A stretch of 64,000 bases of DNA from Bacteroidota bacterium (GTDB lineage: Bacteria; Bacteroidota; Bacteroidia; Chitinophagales; BACL12). The translations under genes and the position numbers were made by a program. The stretch is from NCBI GenBank assembly GCA_016706865.1, contig JADJIS010000001.1:62001-126000 (forward strand), in the 5' to 3' direction. The notes beneath the pieces were generated by a model. The model saw only the letters and a list, made by a program, of their open reading frames with translations, had not been told where the DNA came from and ran no database searches. Position 1 is the stretch's first letter, and each line of letters starts with the position of its first letter. Below, in pieces: positions 42,831 through 50,886 of the stretch.

Positions 42831-43352
42831 ATGCGTTTTACAGAAATAACTTCTATTACCGGGATGCCGGGATTGTATAAAATGGAGTCTCAGAAGCCAT
42901 CCGGCGTTATTGTTACCTCACTTACCGAGGGTTGGACAAAGTTCATCTCCAACAGAGAACATCTATTTTCACCATTGGAAAATATTTCCATTTATGCCGA
43001 TGACGATACCATTGATCTTTTGGATGTGATGTTAATGGCTTACGAAAAAAAGGAAACTATTCCACCTGCAGATGCCAAAGCTGACAACGACACCTTAAAA
43101 GCATATTTTGAGCAAATATTGCCAACCTACGACAAAGAAAAAGTGCATTTAAGCGATATTAAAAAATTCGTTAAATGGTTTGCTATTTTGGATGAAAAAG
43201 GTGTTTTCCAAACTGAACTGGAAGAAAAACAAAAGGAAGAGGAAGAAAAATTAAAAACAGAAGAAGTTGCAAAGGAAGAAGTTGTGCAGGAAGAAGAAGC
43301 AGAAAAAGTTGCTCCTAAAGCAAAAACTAAAAAGCCGAAAGCTAAAGAATAA
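42831..43352 (+). CDS. DUF5606 protein, 173 aa
   Basis: Residues 1-75 (ITSITGMPGLYKMESQKPSG, VTSLTEGWTKFISNREHLFS, DDDTIDLLDVM) match DUF5606, and residues 75-130 (YFEQILPTYDKEKVHLSDIK KFVKW) the domain that regularly follows it. The tail from residue 132 is Glu/Lys-rich, low-complexity and ends in KTKKPKAKE. The family is conserved in Bacteroidota and has no assigned function. A strong terminator follows at 43371. Confidence 0.88.
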   Translation: MRFTEITSITGMPGLYKMESQKPSGVIVTSLTEGWTKFISNREHLFSPLENISIYADDDTIDLLDVMLMAYEKKETIPPADAKADNDTLKAYFEQILPTYDKEKVHLSDIKKFVKWFAILDEKGVFQTELEEKQKEEEEKLKTEEVAKEEVVQEEEAEKVAPKAKTKKPKAKE

Positions 43353-43370
43353 ATAAGGGTATAAATACAA

Positions 43371-43396
43371 AAACCCGATGTTAAACGCATCGGGTT
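43371..43396. terminator. Bidirectional terminator between convergent genes
   Basis: AAACCCGATG TTAAACG CATCGGGTTTTTT: a 7-10-bp stem with A-run on the left and T-run on the right, placed between the convergent DUF5606 gene and T9SS protein gene. Confidence 0.85.
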
Positions 43397-43417
43397 TTTT
43401 ATTTGTTAAATATTTTC

Positions 43418-44254
43418 TTAAAATTTAATAAATTGTTTGGTGAGTGATCCCTTTTCATTAACCACAGAAACAAAATACAAACCGGAGCTGAAATCCGTTA
43501 ACGGAATAACAAAAGCACCGTTAGAATTGGAAAAATTAGTTCTGGAAATTAAGGTGCCATTAATATCAAATATATTGACAAATATCGGGCTATTGACAGG
43601 TGTTGCAATGTATAAACTCAACTGCTCTTGTGCAGGAGAAACCATATCAAATGTTATTCTATTTAATTCCTCAAGGGTAAGTGGATTGTTTGCCGGATCT
43701 TCCTTTATAGTAACACTCGAAGTATAAATTTTATCTCCCGTTGCATCCTCTTCATTATCGCTGGCATTTACTGCAACATAAAAAGTTACATCGCCGTGTG
43801 CGTCGTCAGGGGTCCAGTTGAAAGTCCATGTCCGCTCACCATCTCCGGATGTTCCCGACAAAGTATGCGTTACATATTTACTTCCGCCCGTCATTTTAGT
43901 ATGTAGGGTATTTATCAGCGACAGATCTCCCAGTTTACTTCCTGTTATTGTTTGTGGTGATGCCTGAAATCCGAATTTTTGAACGGCGGTATCGGTAATG
44001 GTAACAGTAACCAAATAATCAATTCCTGCTAAATAACCGGTTTCCGGCACATCGGTAAATATTAATCCATCTTTTTCAGATGCACTGCCGGTATGACAAT
44101 CAACATGGGCACATGTTTGGTTATCATCGCCCGGTGATCCTGTGTTTCCAGATGGAGCACCATCTTCTTTTGCAAAACTATTGGTGCTCAGCCCAATTCC
44201 TATAACAAGTGCAAGAAAGAAGAAGAATACATTGATCTGATTTATTTTTTTCAT
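43418..44254 (-). CDS. T9SS-secreted protein with a Cys-His motif and Reeler-like domain
   Basis: The ATG at 44254 (MKKINQINVFFFFLALVIGI) gives a signal peptide; the frame upstream is unlikely. After cleavage comes KEDGAPSGNTGSPGDDNQTC with CAHVDCHTG, a cysteine-His cluster typical of choice-of-anchor V / Reeler-like proteins, where CxxCH would suggest haem c; here the spacing is CxxxxCH, so haem binding is doubtful. A beta-sandwich (VQKFGFQASPQTI...TFNWTPDDAHGDVTFYVAV) and a T9SS sorting domain (NIFDINGTLISRTNF...GSLTKQFIKF) follow. Confidence 0.78.
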   Translation of the reverse strand: MKKINQINVFFFFLALVIGIGLSTNSFAKEDGAPSGNTGSPGDDNQTCAHVDCHTGSASEKDGLIFTDVPETGYLAGIDYLVTVTITDTAVQKFGFQASPQTITGSKLGDLSLINTLHTKMTGGSKYVTHTLSGTSGDGERTWTFNWTPDDAHGDVTFYVAVNASDNEEDATGDKIYTSSVTIKEDPANNPLTLEELNRITFDMVSPAQEQLSLYIATPVNSPIFVNIFDINGTLISRTNFSNSNGAFVIPLTDFSSGLYFVSVVNEKGSLTKQFIKF

Positions 44255-44347
44255 AAAGTATAACCTAAAGTGCAATAAAATTACACGTTGCAAATATATG
44301 TATCTACATGTAATTCACAAAATGACATAAAAATTACTTTGATGCAT

Positions 44348-44827
44348 TTATAATAATTTTTCCAGTATCTGTTTTGCTGCGTTTCCCGAGGTTACTTTGG
44401 TGATCACTCTATCAATAATACCCTTTTCATTTACAATAAAAGTGATCCTGTGAATAGTGGTAATTATTCTTCCCATAAATAATTTATCGCCATACACTCC
44501 ATAATCTTTCACAATTTTGAGATCGGTATCTGCTAAAAGAGTAAAAGGTAATTTATATTTATCTGCAAATTTCTTTTTTGAAATTACTGGCGCATGCGAA
44601 ACTCCAATTATTGTGTAGCCACTCTTTTTAAGAAGGGAATAATTGTCCCTGAAATTACATGCTTCCTTTGTGCAGGTTTCGGAATCATCGTTCGGGTAGA
44701 AATAAAGAACAAATTTTTTCCCTTTTAATTGCGCAGAGTCAATCAATTTTCCATTTTGATCGGATGCACTAAATGGTGGAGCTTTATCACCAGCCTTTAA
44801 ATGTGTAATGGAAACAATTTCTGCCAT
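44348..44827 (-). CDS. bcp: PrxQ/BCP-type peroxiredoxin
   Basis: Thiol peroxidase that reduces hydroperoxides. 159 residues. The peroxidatic Cys52 and resolving Cys57 sit in NDDSETCTKEACNFRD, five residues apart as in the helix-alpha2 PrxQ class. Other marks are FSASDQNGK and VLYFYP before the active site. Lies 12 bases after the LOG-family gene on the same strand, so they form a small operon. Confidence 0.93.
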   Translation of the reverse strand: MAEIVSITHLKAGDKAPPFSASDQNGKLIDSAQLKGKKFVLYFYPNDDSETCTKEACNFRDNYSLLKKSGYTIIGVSHAPVISKKKFADKYKLPFTLLADTDLKIVKDYGVYGDKLFMGRIITTIHRITFIVNEKGIIDRVITKVTSGNAAKQILEKLL

Positions 44828-44839
44828 AACTCAAAAGAT

Positions 44840-45547
44840 CTAAAAATTTGGTCTCAATTGTGATGTTGCATAAAATGCATTGATATGTTTTACCACTTCA
44901 TCAGCATCATCTGTAATAAATAATAAGTCGAGATCTTCTTCACTTATATTATTTTCTTTGTGCAACATGGTTTCTTTCACCCAGGTCATTAATCCTTTCC
45001 AATAGGTTTTTCCAACTAAAATTACCGGAACTCGTTCAATTTTATGCGTTTGAATAAGTGTGAGGGCTTCAAACATCTCATCCAAAGTGCCAAATCCACC
45101 GGGCATAAAAATAAAAGCCTGGGCATATTTTACAAGCATAACCTTGCGCACAAAAAAGTATTTAAAATTGATAAGTTTATCGCGGTCGATGTAGGGATTG
45201 TGATTTTGTTCATAGGGTAATTCGATATTTAAACCCACAGATTTTCCGCCCTCTTTAAAAGCACCTTTATTTCCGGCTTCCATAATTCCTGGACCACCTC
45301 CGGTAATAATTCCGAATCCCTCATGCACTAATTTAGCTGCAATGGATTCTGATAATTTATAATATTTATGATCAGGTTTTGTTCTTGCAGAACCATAAAT
45401 GGAAACACAAGGGCCTATTTTATCCATATTTTCAAATCCATCCACAAATTCCGCCATGATCTTAAACATGCGCCAGCTGGATTGGGCACTCAACTCGGTC
45501 CAGTCTTTAACCTTAAAAAGTTTTTTCCTGCGATACTTTTCTGCCAT
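44840..45547 (-). CDS. LOG-family (TIGR00730) Rossmann protein, possible cytokinin riboside phosphoribohydrolase
   Basis: 235 residues. Motifs GGGPGIMEAGNKGA and MPGGFGTLDEMFEALT are the signatures of the LOG family, which hydrolyses nucleoside 5'-monophosphates to base and ribose phosphate. Additional N-terminal 50 residues (YRRKKLFKVKDWTELSAQSS) belong to a subgroup common in Bacteroidota. It lies between the symporter and prxQ genes with gaps of 9 and 12 bases. Confidence 0.9.
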   Translation of the reverse strand: MAEKYRRKKLFKVKDWTELSAQSSWRMFKIMAEFVDGFENMDKIGPCVSIYGSARTKPDHKYYKLSESIAAKLVHEGFGIITGGGPGIMEAGNKGAFKEGGKSVGLNIELPYEQNHNPYIDRDKLINFKYFFVRKVMLVKYAQAFIFMPGGFGTLDEMFEALTLIQTHKIERVPVILVGKTYWKGLMTWVKETMLHKENNISEEDLDLLFITDDADEVVKHINAFYATSQLRPNF

Positions 45548-45556
45548 AAAAATAAT

Positions 45557-47017
45557 TTACAATGATGCTTTATATTTTTTTGTTGAAATTAAGTATAAAC
45601 CTATAAATGTCAAAATTCCGTTCAATAACAATAATTCATAACCGATCTGATATCCCCCCAAAAGTTGTTTTGAATAAGTATTAATAAAATAACAACAAAT
45701 TGGTGGAATGATACAAAATATCCAAACCCATTTATCGTACACTGCTCTTTTAGTAAGTATTCCGAATGCAAATAATCCAAGTAATGGACCATAAGTGTAT
45801 CCTGCAACTGTAAATACGGCATTGATGACTGTATCATTATTAATTGCTTTAAAAACAACTATTACTATTAGCAATAATACCGCAAACCCAATATGAATAA
45901 CATGCCTGGTATTTTTTTGTTTTACCGACTCTACAGTGGTGGTATCCATTCCCAATATATCAATACAAAAAGAGGTTGTAAGTGTTGTTAAAACGGAATC
46001 GGCGCTGGAAAAAGTTGCCGCTGTTATTCCGAGAATAAATACAACCGCAGCAAAAGTGCCTAAATGAGATAATGCCAAAATCGGAAATAACTGATCTGTT
46101 TTAGCAGGAATAGCTATTTGCATTGTTTCAGCGTATTCATACAACAATGCGCCCAGAGATACAAAAAACAAATTAATAAAAATCAATACAAAACTGAACC
46201 ATAAAATATTTTTTTGCGCTTCAGGTAATGTGCGCATACTTAAATTTTTCTGCATCATATTCTGATCCAGACCTGTCATAACAATTGCAATTAATGCGCC
46301 GCTAATAAATTGTTTCCCGAAAAAATTTGCTGCATTAACATCCCACACAAATATTTTTGAATACTTACTGTTTGAAATAGTTGTTACCATTTCTGTAAAA
46401 TTCAGATCCATTTTGTTGGCGATGGCAACTATGGATAATATCACCCCCAATAATAAAAATGAGGATTGAAGAGTATCTGTCCACACCAGTGTTTTAATTC
46501 CACCGCGATAAGTATACAATAGAATTAAAATGATCACCACTGTCACGGTAATTTCAAAAGGGATATTCCAATTATCGAAAATAAATAATTGCAATACGGT
46601 TGCCGAAATATATAAACGGAATGCTGCACCAATTAACCTCGAAAGAATAAAAAAGAAGGAACCTGTTTTTTGAGATGTGGATCCAAGTCGTTCCCCCAGA
46701 TAAGTATAAATGGACGTCAGGTTCATTTTATAATAAAGTGGAAGTAAAACCTTTGCTATAAAGTAATATCCCAAAAGATATCCGAACACAATTTGCATGT
46801 AACCGAAATTCTGAGTCGCAACCGCGCCTGGCACCGAAACAAATGTTACACCGCTAAGGGAATCACCTATTAATCCAAAGGCAACAGCATACCAGGGTGA
46901 AGATTTATTTCCTAAATAATAAGCATTACTTCCCGCATTGCGCGAAGTGACCCATGAAATGAGAAACAGAAAAAGGAAATAAACGGATAATATAGTTACA
47001 AAAAACCAAGGCGACAT
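45557..47017 (-). CDS. Sodium:solute symporter family protein
   Basis: 486 residues, about 13 membrane helices. The pattern FGLIGDSLSGVTFVSVPGAV, TYLGERLGSTSQKTGSFFFI, LVWTDTLQSSFLLLGVILS and SGALIAIVMTGLDQNMMQKN is that of SSS-family transporters. The Na+-site Ser region ATFSSADSVLTTLTTSFCID is intact. Substrate cannot be told from sequence. First gene of a three-gene unit with the LOG and PrxQ genes. Confidence 0.92.
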   Translation of the reverse strand: MSPWFFVTILSVYFLFLFLISWVTSRNAGSNAYYLGNKSSPWYAVAFGLIGDSLSGVTFVSVPGAVATQNFGYMQIVFGYLLGYYFIAKVLLPLYYKMNLTSIYTYLGERLGSTSQKTGSFFFILSRLIGAAFRLYISATVLQLFIFDNWNIPFEITVTVVIILILLYTYRGGIKTLVWTDTLQSSFLLLGVILSIVAIANKMDLNFTEMVTTISNSKYSKIFVWDVNAANFFGKQFISGALIAIVMTGLDQNMMQKNLSMRTLPEAQKNILWFSFVLIFINLFFVSLGALLYEYAETMQIAIPAKTDQLFPILALSHLGTFAAVVFILGITAATFSSADSVLTTLTTSFCIDILGMDTTTVESVKQKNTRHVIHIGFAVLLLIVIVVFKAINNDTVINAVFTVAGYTYGPLLGLFAFGILTKRAVYDKWVWIFCIIPPICCYFINTYSKQLLGGYQIGYELLLLNGILTFIGLYLISTKKYKASL

Positions 47018-47080
47018 AGATACAGTTAACCAGCGGTGAAAATTAGAGGTAAATTCTTACATTAAACGGCAAGATATAAA

Positions 47081-47290
47081 CACCCTGAATAAGAAAATCT
47101 TGAAAGTTGGATTAAATATGAAAACTTTAGTGATTTTCTATTAAGGGTTCCCCCGAATAAGAAAATCTTGAAAGTTGAATATAATTGGAAAATTCTTGCG
47201 ATTTTCTATTCAGGGTGCCACTTATTAAGAAAATCTAAGGAATCGAATTCAGTTGAAAAACATTGTAATTTTCAATAATTACACTTCGTA
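47081..47290. repeat. Three tandem imperfect hairpin repeats, about 70 bp each
   Basis: Units at 47081-47150, 47151-47218 and 47219-47290. Each begins with (CCTG)AATAAGAAAATC and ends with GATTTTCTATTMAGGG-type sequence, its own reverse complement, so each can fold into a hairpin of 14-17 bp. The outermost arms CACCCTGAATAAGAAAATC and GATTTTCTATTCAGGGTG also pair across units 1-2. Located upstream of the symporter gene. Confidence 0.8.
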
Positions 47291-47316
47291 TGGTTTTACA
47301 ATTGGCAAACATGCAA

Positions 47317-47342
47317 ACGGGGTGCAAATACTTGCACCCCGT
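47317..47342. terminator. Hairpin ACGGGGTGCAA-ATAC-TTGCACCCCGT
   Basis: Perfect 11-bp GC-rich stem with a 4-base loop, 29 bases past the stop of the 47371-48270 gene on the minus strand. The following tract is only moderately T-rich in either direction, so it may act as terminator or RNA-stabilising end. Confidence 0.65.
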
Positions 47343-47370
47343 CTTTATATTCTCCAACCATTAAATATTT

Positions 47371-48270
47371 TTATCTATGCTTTTTAGGTTTATTGATATG
47401 TTTTGGTCCCGGACAGCCTAAAATATCTTTAGTGCTTGTTCTGAAACCTTCTTCAATACCTTTAATTAAATTTCTGCTGAAGGTTACCCCAAACCACATA
47501 TATAGATCGGTATTAGTTGGATCACCTCTCCAGTCGTTATTTTCATAATCGAATGGCTCACCAACCAAAAACTCACCGGTTCTGTTTGATAAATTATAGG
47601 CGTCTATACCATTTGCCTCTATCAATAAATTTCTATCGACATAGGTTTTACTAACATCATCCAGATAATCGGTGAAAGTCCAACGAGCTCCATATTCCAA
47701 GCCGAGGTTCCAACGTTCGGTAAGCGCCATTTTAAATCCTACCCCAAAAGGAACAGCAAATTCATAGAGGCGATATTTTTCGCGGAATGGAAAAATTTCC
47801 ATGTCCTGACCTTCTGTTCCCAAAGGTTGAAGATCATACCATTCTCCCTCGTAATAAGCCTGCGGATTAAAATGAAATCCTGCGAGACCTGCGTAAACAT
47901 AGGGTGCAAATCTCTTTTTAAATTCTACAGGGCGATATCCCCCAATATAATATTCGAATGTAAAAGCAACTTCTGTAACATCGGAAGTGAAACTCAAATT
48001 ACGGGCTTTCAGGTTGGCGCGATCACTATTTTTGTCGGCAGCTGATATTGTGCCGCTGTATACGTTGAATTTAAGACCCATCTTATGGTCAATATTGTAT
48101 TTGATGAATCCGCCATATGCAGGATGTGATTCCTTCATCACAACATAATCATGGGTCATATCACCATAATAGTTGGCAACACCACCCATTACGCCCACTT
48201 CAACATATGCCGATTGAGCTATAAGATTACTTGATATGAAAAGAAAACTGAGGAGTTTTAATATTTTCAT
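47371..48270 (-). CDS. DUF6089 outer-membrane beta-barrel protein (1)
   Basis: The ATG at 48270 (MKILKLLSFLFISSNLIAQ) gives a signal peptide; 12 upstream codons look untranslated. The body alternates strands typical of an 8-10-stranded barrel: YVEVGVMGGVANYYGDM, GGFIKYNIDHKMGLKFNVYS, VAFTFEYYIGG, FAPYVYAGLAGFHFNPQA, WNLGLEYGARWTFTDYLDDV. The DYLDDVS motif and the PLGTEGQ loop mark the DUF6089 family. Its neighbour is a paralogue. Confidence 0.85.
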   Translation of the reverse strand: MKILKLLSFLFISSNLIAQSAYVEVGVMGGVANYYGDMTHDYVVMKESHPAYGGFIKYNIDHKMGLKFNVYSGTISAADKNSDRANLKARNLSFTSDVTEVAFTFEYYIGGYRPVEFKKRFAPYVYAGLAGFHFNPQAYYEGEWYDLQPLGTEGQDMEIFPFREKYRLYEFAVPFGVGFKMALTERWNLGLEYGARWTFTDYLDDVSKTYVDRNLLIEANGIDAYNLSNRTGEFLVGEPFDYENNDWRGDPTNTDLYMWFGVTFSRNLIKGIEEGFRTSTKDILGCPGPKHINKPKKHR

Positions 48271-48383
48271 CCTGTGGTATAATTGATTAATTAACAAAAT
48301 TATCAATTTGTTTTCAAAAAATGTAATTCAACCCTAATATAACTTAAAAATGACGATAATATTGTGTGTGAGAGGTATTATAA

Positions 48384-49352
48384 TTAACGGTTAAAAAGTT
48401 TTTTAGTGCCATAATTGCTCTTTTTAAAGCTTTTTCTAATACCCGGGCAATCTGCTTTCTTACGCGACTGGCGCAAACCCGGTTTTTTAAGGTTTTTACT
48501 TACCTTGTACTTTCCGCCATCCCAACCTTTAACAGCTATATTTCGGGAAAGTGTTACTCCCGAAAAAATATACCAGTCTTTATTAGTGTCATCACCGCGA
48601 TATTTATGATCATCGCGCAGCACTTCTATATCACCGTTCATTTCGTCGGTTCTGTTGGAAAGCTGCCAGGCGATATCGCCATTTCCTTCCAGCAATATTT
48701 CCTTTGAAATGTATGTTGTGCTTACATCATCCAGATAATCAGTACTAGTTTTTCGATATCCCATTTCAATGCCGATATTCCAATCCTTGGTTATGGATCC
48801 CTTAAAACCTAATCCCATTGGCAAGGCATACTGGGTTAAACTGTATGGTTTTCTGTCGGGGTAATAACTGCTCCCTTGCCCTTCGGTTCCAAGTGGTTGA
48901 AGCTCATAATAAACACCATTGTATTTCGCCATTGGATTAAAATGATAAACGGCGAAACCGATAAAAACATAGGGTGATAGTATGTTCCACCGATAATTCG
49001 GATTGTATTTTTTTAGAAATAACTCCGCAAATACAGACGCCTCTTGAATGGGCGATTGAAAACTCAGATTTCGTTCCTGTTTCCATTGTTCTGTGGAATT
49101 ATCATCATTTCCGGATATAAATCCCTGATAAACAGATGCTTTAAGTGCGAACCAATAATTGAGATTATATTTATAAAATGCACCTACCGAACCATGCGTT
49201 TCTTTAGGCACAAATGCAACGGGAGCAAGGTCTCCCTGATAGTTTCCAACTCCTCCGAACACCCCTAACTCTACATATTGCTGGGCGGTTGCAGTTTGTA
49301 TATTTACAGCAAACACTAACAAGAATATAAAACGAAGCATGTACTTGAACAT
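48384..49352 (-). CDS. DUF6089 outer-membrane beta-barrel protein (2)
   Basis: The ATG at 49352 (MFKYMLRFIFLLVFAVNIQT) gives a signal peptide; 49340 is an alternative. Strands YVELGVFGGVGNYQGDLAP, FYKYNLNYWFALKASVYQG, LSPYVFIGFAVYHFNPMA, WNIGIEMGYRKTSTDYLDDV correspond one to one with the neighbour. The tail from about residue 285 is Lys/Arg/Gly-rich (GLRQSRKKADCPGIRKSF) and unusual for a barrel, ending outside the strand region. Confidence 0.85.
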   Translation of the reverse strand: MFKYMLRFIFLLVFAVNIQTATAQQYVELGVFGGVGNYQGDLAPVAFVPKETHGSVGAFYKYNLNYWFALKASVYQGFISGNDDNSTEQWKQERNLSFQSPIQEASVFAELFLKKYNPNYRWNILSPYVFIGFAVYHFNPMAKYNGVYYELQPLGTEGQGSSYYPDRKPYSLTQYALPMGLGFKGSITKDWNIGIEMGYRKTSTDYLDDVSTTYISKEILLEGNGDIAWQLSNRTDEMNGDIEVLRDDHKYRGDDTNKDWYIFSGVTLSRNIAVKGWDGGKYKVSKNLKKPGLRQSRKKADCPGIRKSFKKSNYGTKKLFNR

Positions 49353-49490
49353 GATAAACGGTATTAAAGTCAATACAAATATGCACCATCTGCACAATTA
49401 TATGGCCATAACAGGCAAAAATAGGGGGTTTGAGGGTCGGCGAGTTAAGTCACTTTTTAAACAATAACTGCGAAATTCTTCAATTGTGTC

Positions 49491-49498
49491 TATTTTTG
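49491..49498 (+). promoter_or_regulatory. Candidate -7 box TATTTTTG upstream of the TM2-OB gene
   Basis: TATTTTTG matches TAnnTTTG and ends 18 bases before the chosen ATG at 49517. It supports that start over the in-frame ATG at 49430, which would lie upstream of the promoter. Confidence 0.5.
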
Positions 49499-49516
49499 CT
49501 GATACCTTATTCAATA

Positions 49517-50230
49517 ATGAAATCTAAAAAACTATCCTTATTACTCGCACTCTTTGCAGGAAGCAGCGGTGCAGATCGTTTTTATTTGGGCCAAAACAAC
49601 GCGGGATGGGCTACTCTGCTGGGTTTTTGGGCAGTATTACCGGCCCTTATTTATGCCATCATAAAATACAATATTTTTCCCAATTGGGAACCCTTCCTAT
49701 TGACCCGCTTTGCCCTACCTATAGTGTTTCATTTATATGCAGGAGGACGATATCTGGTGATGAATGACACTCAATTCAAGTCACAGGATGTCTCAAAAAG
49801 TAAAACTTTTCTGCTTACTGCAGTCGCTTTGCTAGTTTCATTTCTACTGATAATTGGTGGAAATAAACTATTGAGTTCCGCTCAGATCATCGATATCACA
49901 AAAGTGGATGCTGAGGTAAACATATCTGCTGAAGAAATGTCGGGAGAGTATCGCACAGATGAAGAGGCATATAGAAAGAAATATGACAATAAGGTTTTGC
50001 AAATTGAAGGAACAGTTACAGAACTGGGAAACGATTTTGAACAGGGTCAGTACTTTGCCCTTCGGGGATTGAACAACGACCCATTTGGAATTAAATGTTA
50101 TTTTGTGGAGCAGAATAGTGCCGATGCTCAACTCGTAAAAATTGGTGATGCAGTGGTGATAAAAGGTGTCGGAAGCGGAAACAAACTGGAAAATTGCAAA
50201 TTGGTCTCCGTAAATGGCAAAAAGATTTAA
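49517..50230 (+). CDS. TM2-domain protein with C-terminal OB-fold, 237 aa
   Basis: Residues 1-75 are a TM2 domain: MKSKKLSLLLALFAGSSGAD with the GxDRFYLG signature (SGADRFYLGQNNAGWATLLG) and two helices. A third helix lies at about residues 97-115 (TFLLTAVALLVSFLLIIGG). The C-terminal 110 residues (EEAYRKKYDNKVLQIEGTVT...DAVVIKGVGSGNKLENCKL) match the tRNA_anti-like/OB-fold family, which in envelope proteins is a small beta barrel. Precedes recR by 26 bases. Confidence 0.78.
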   Translation: MKSKKLSLLLALFAGSSGADRFYLGQNNAGWATLLGFWAVLPALIYAIIKYNIFPNWEPFLLTRFALPIVFHLYAGGRYLVMNDTQFKSQDVSKSKTFLLTAVALLVSFLLIIGGNKLLSSAQIIDITKVDAEVNISAEEMSGEYRTDEEAYRKKYDNKVLQIEGTVTELGNDFEQGQYFALRGLNNDPFGIKCYFVEQNSADAQLVKIGDAVVIKGVGSGNKLENCKLVSVNGKKI

Positions 50231-50256
50231 TTAAATAAACCTCTAAATACAGAATT

Positions 50257-50886
50257 TTGAATCTACCTTCCAAATGGATGGAACAAGCCGTGAATGAGTT
50301 TGCCAAACTTCCGGGAATTGGCAAAAAAACTGCATTGCGTTTAGTATTGCATTTGCTCAATCAGAAACCGGAAGAAGTAAAATTATTTACGGAATCTATT
50401 CAACATTTAAAATCTGAGATTCGTTTTTGTAAAAACTGTTTCAATATCGCTGATGATCAAAATGAACTTTGTTCCATTTGCAAAAATCCGAAAAGAGACC
50501 ATTCCACCATTTGTGTAATTGAAGGATTACGCGATCTTATCGCAATTGAAAATACAAATCAATATAATGGCGAATATCATATATTAGGAGGTGTAATTTC
50601 GCCGATAGAAGGTATTGGCCCGGAACAATTACATCTCGACGAATTGATACATAAAACAGAAACGGGAAATTACCGCGAAGTTATCATGGCACTCAATCCT
50701 ACCATTGAAGGTGATACCACCATTTATTATATTACAAAAAAAATTCTTGATAAACAGATCAAAGTTACTACTATTGCACGGGGAATTTCCTTTGGTGGCG
50801 AATTGGAATATACCGATGAAGTTACCCTTGGCCGTTCATTAACCACACGTCGTCCTTTTGAAAATTATATGCATAAAAACGAATGA
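50257..50886 (+). CDS. recR: Recombination mediator RecR
   Basis: Works with RecF/RecO to load RecA on gapped DNA. The start is TTG at 50257, which gives the conserved MNLPSKWMEQAVNEFAKLPG. The HhH motif LPGIGKKTALRLVLHLL, the Cys4 zinc finger (CKNCFNI...CSICKN) and the Toprim domain (ICVIEGLRDLIAIENT, YHILGGVISPIEGIGPEQL) are all present. 209 residues, normal. Its TGA overlaps the ATG of the glycosyltransferase gene by four bases. Confidence 0.95.
   Translation: MNLPSKWMEQAVNEFAKLPGIGKKTALRLVLHLLNQKPEEVKLFTESIQHLKSEIRFCKNCFNIADDQNELCSICKNPKRDHSTICVIEGLRDLIAIENTNQYNGEYHILGGVISPIEGIGPEQLHLDELIHKTETGNYREVIMALNPTIEGDTTIYYITKKILDKQIKVTTIARGISFGGELEYTDEVTLGRSLTTRRPFENYMHKNE

Noticed and set aside
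43995..44110. Haem c-binding motif in the T9SS protein
   Set aside because: Spacing is CxxxxCH, not CxxCH.
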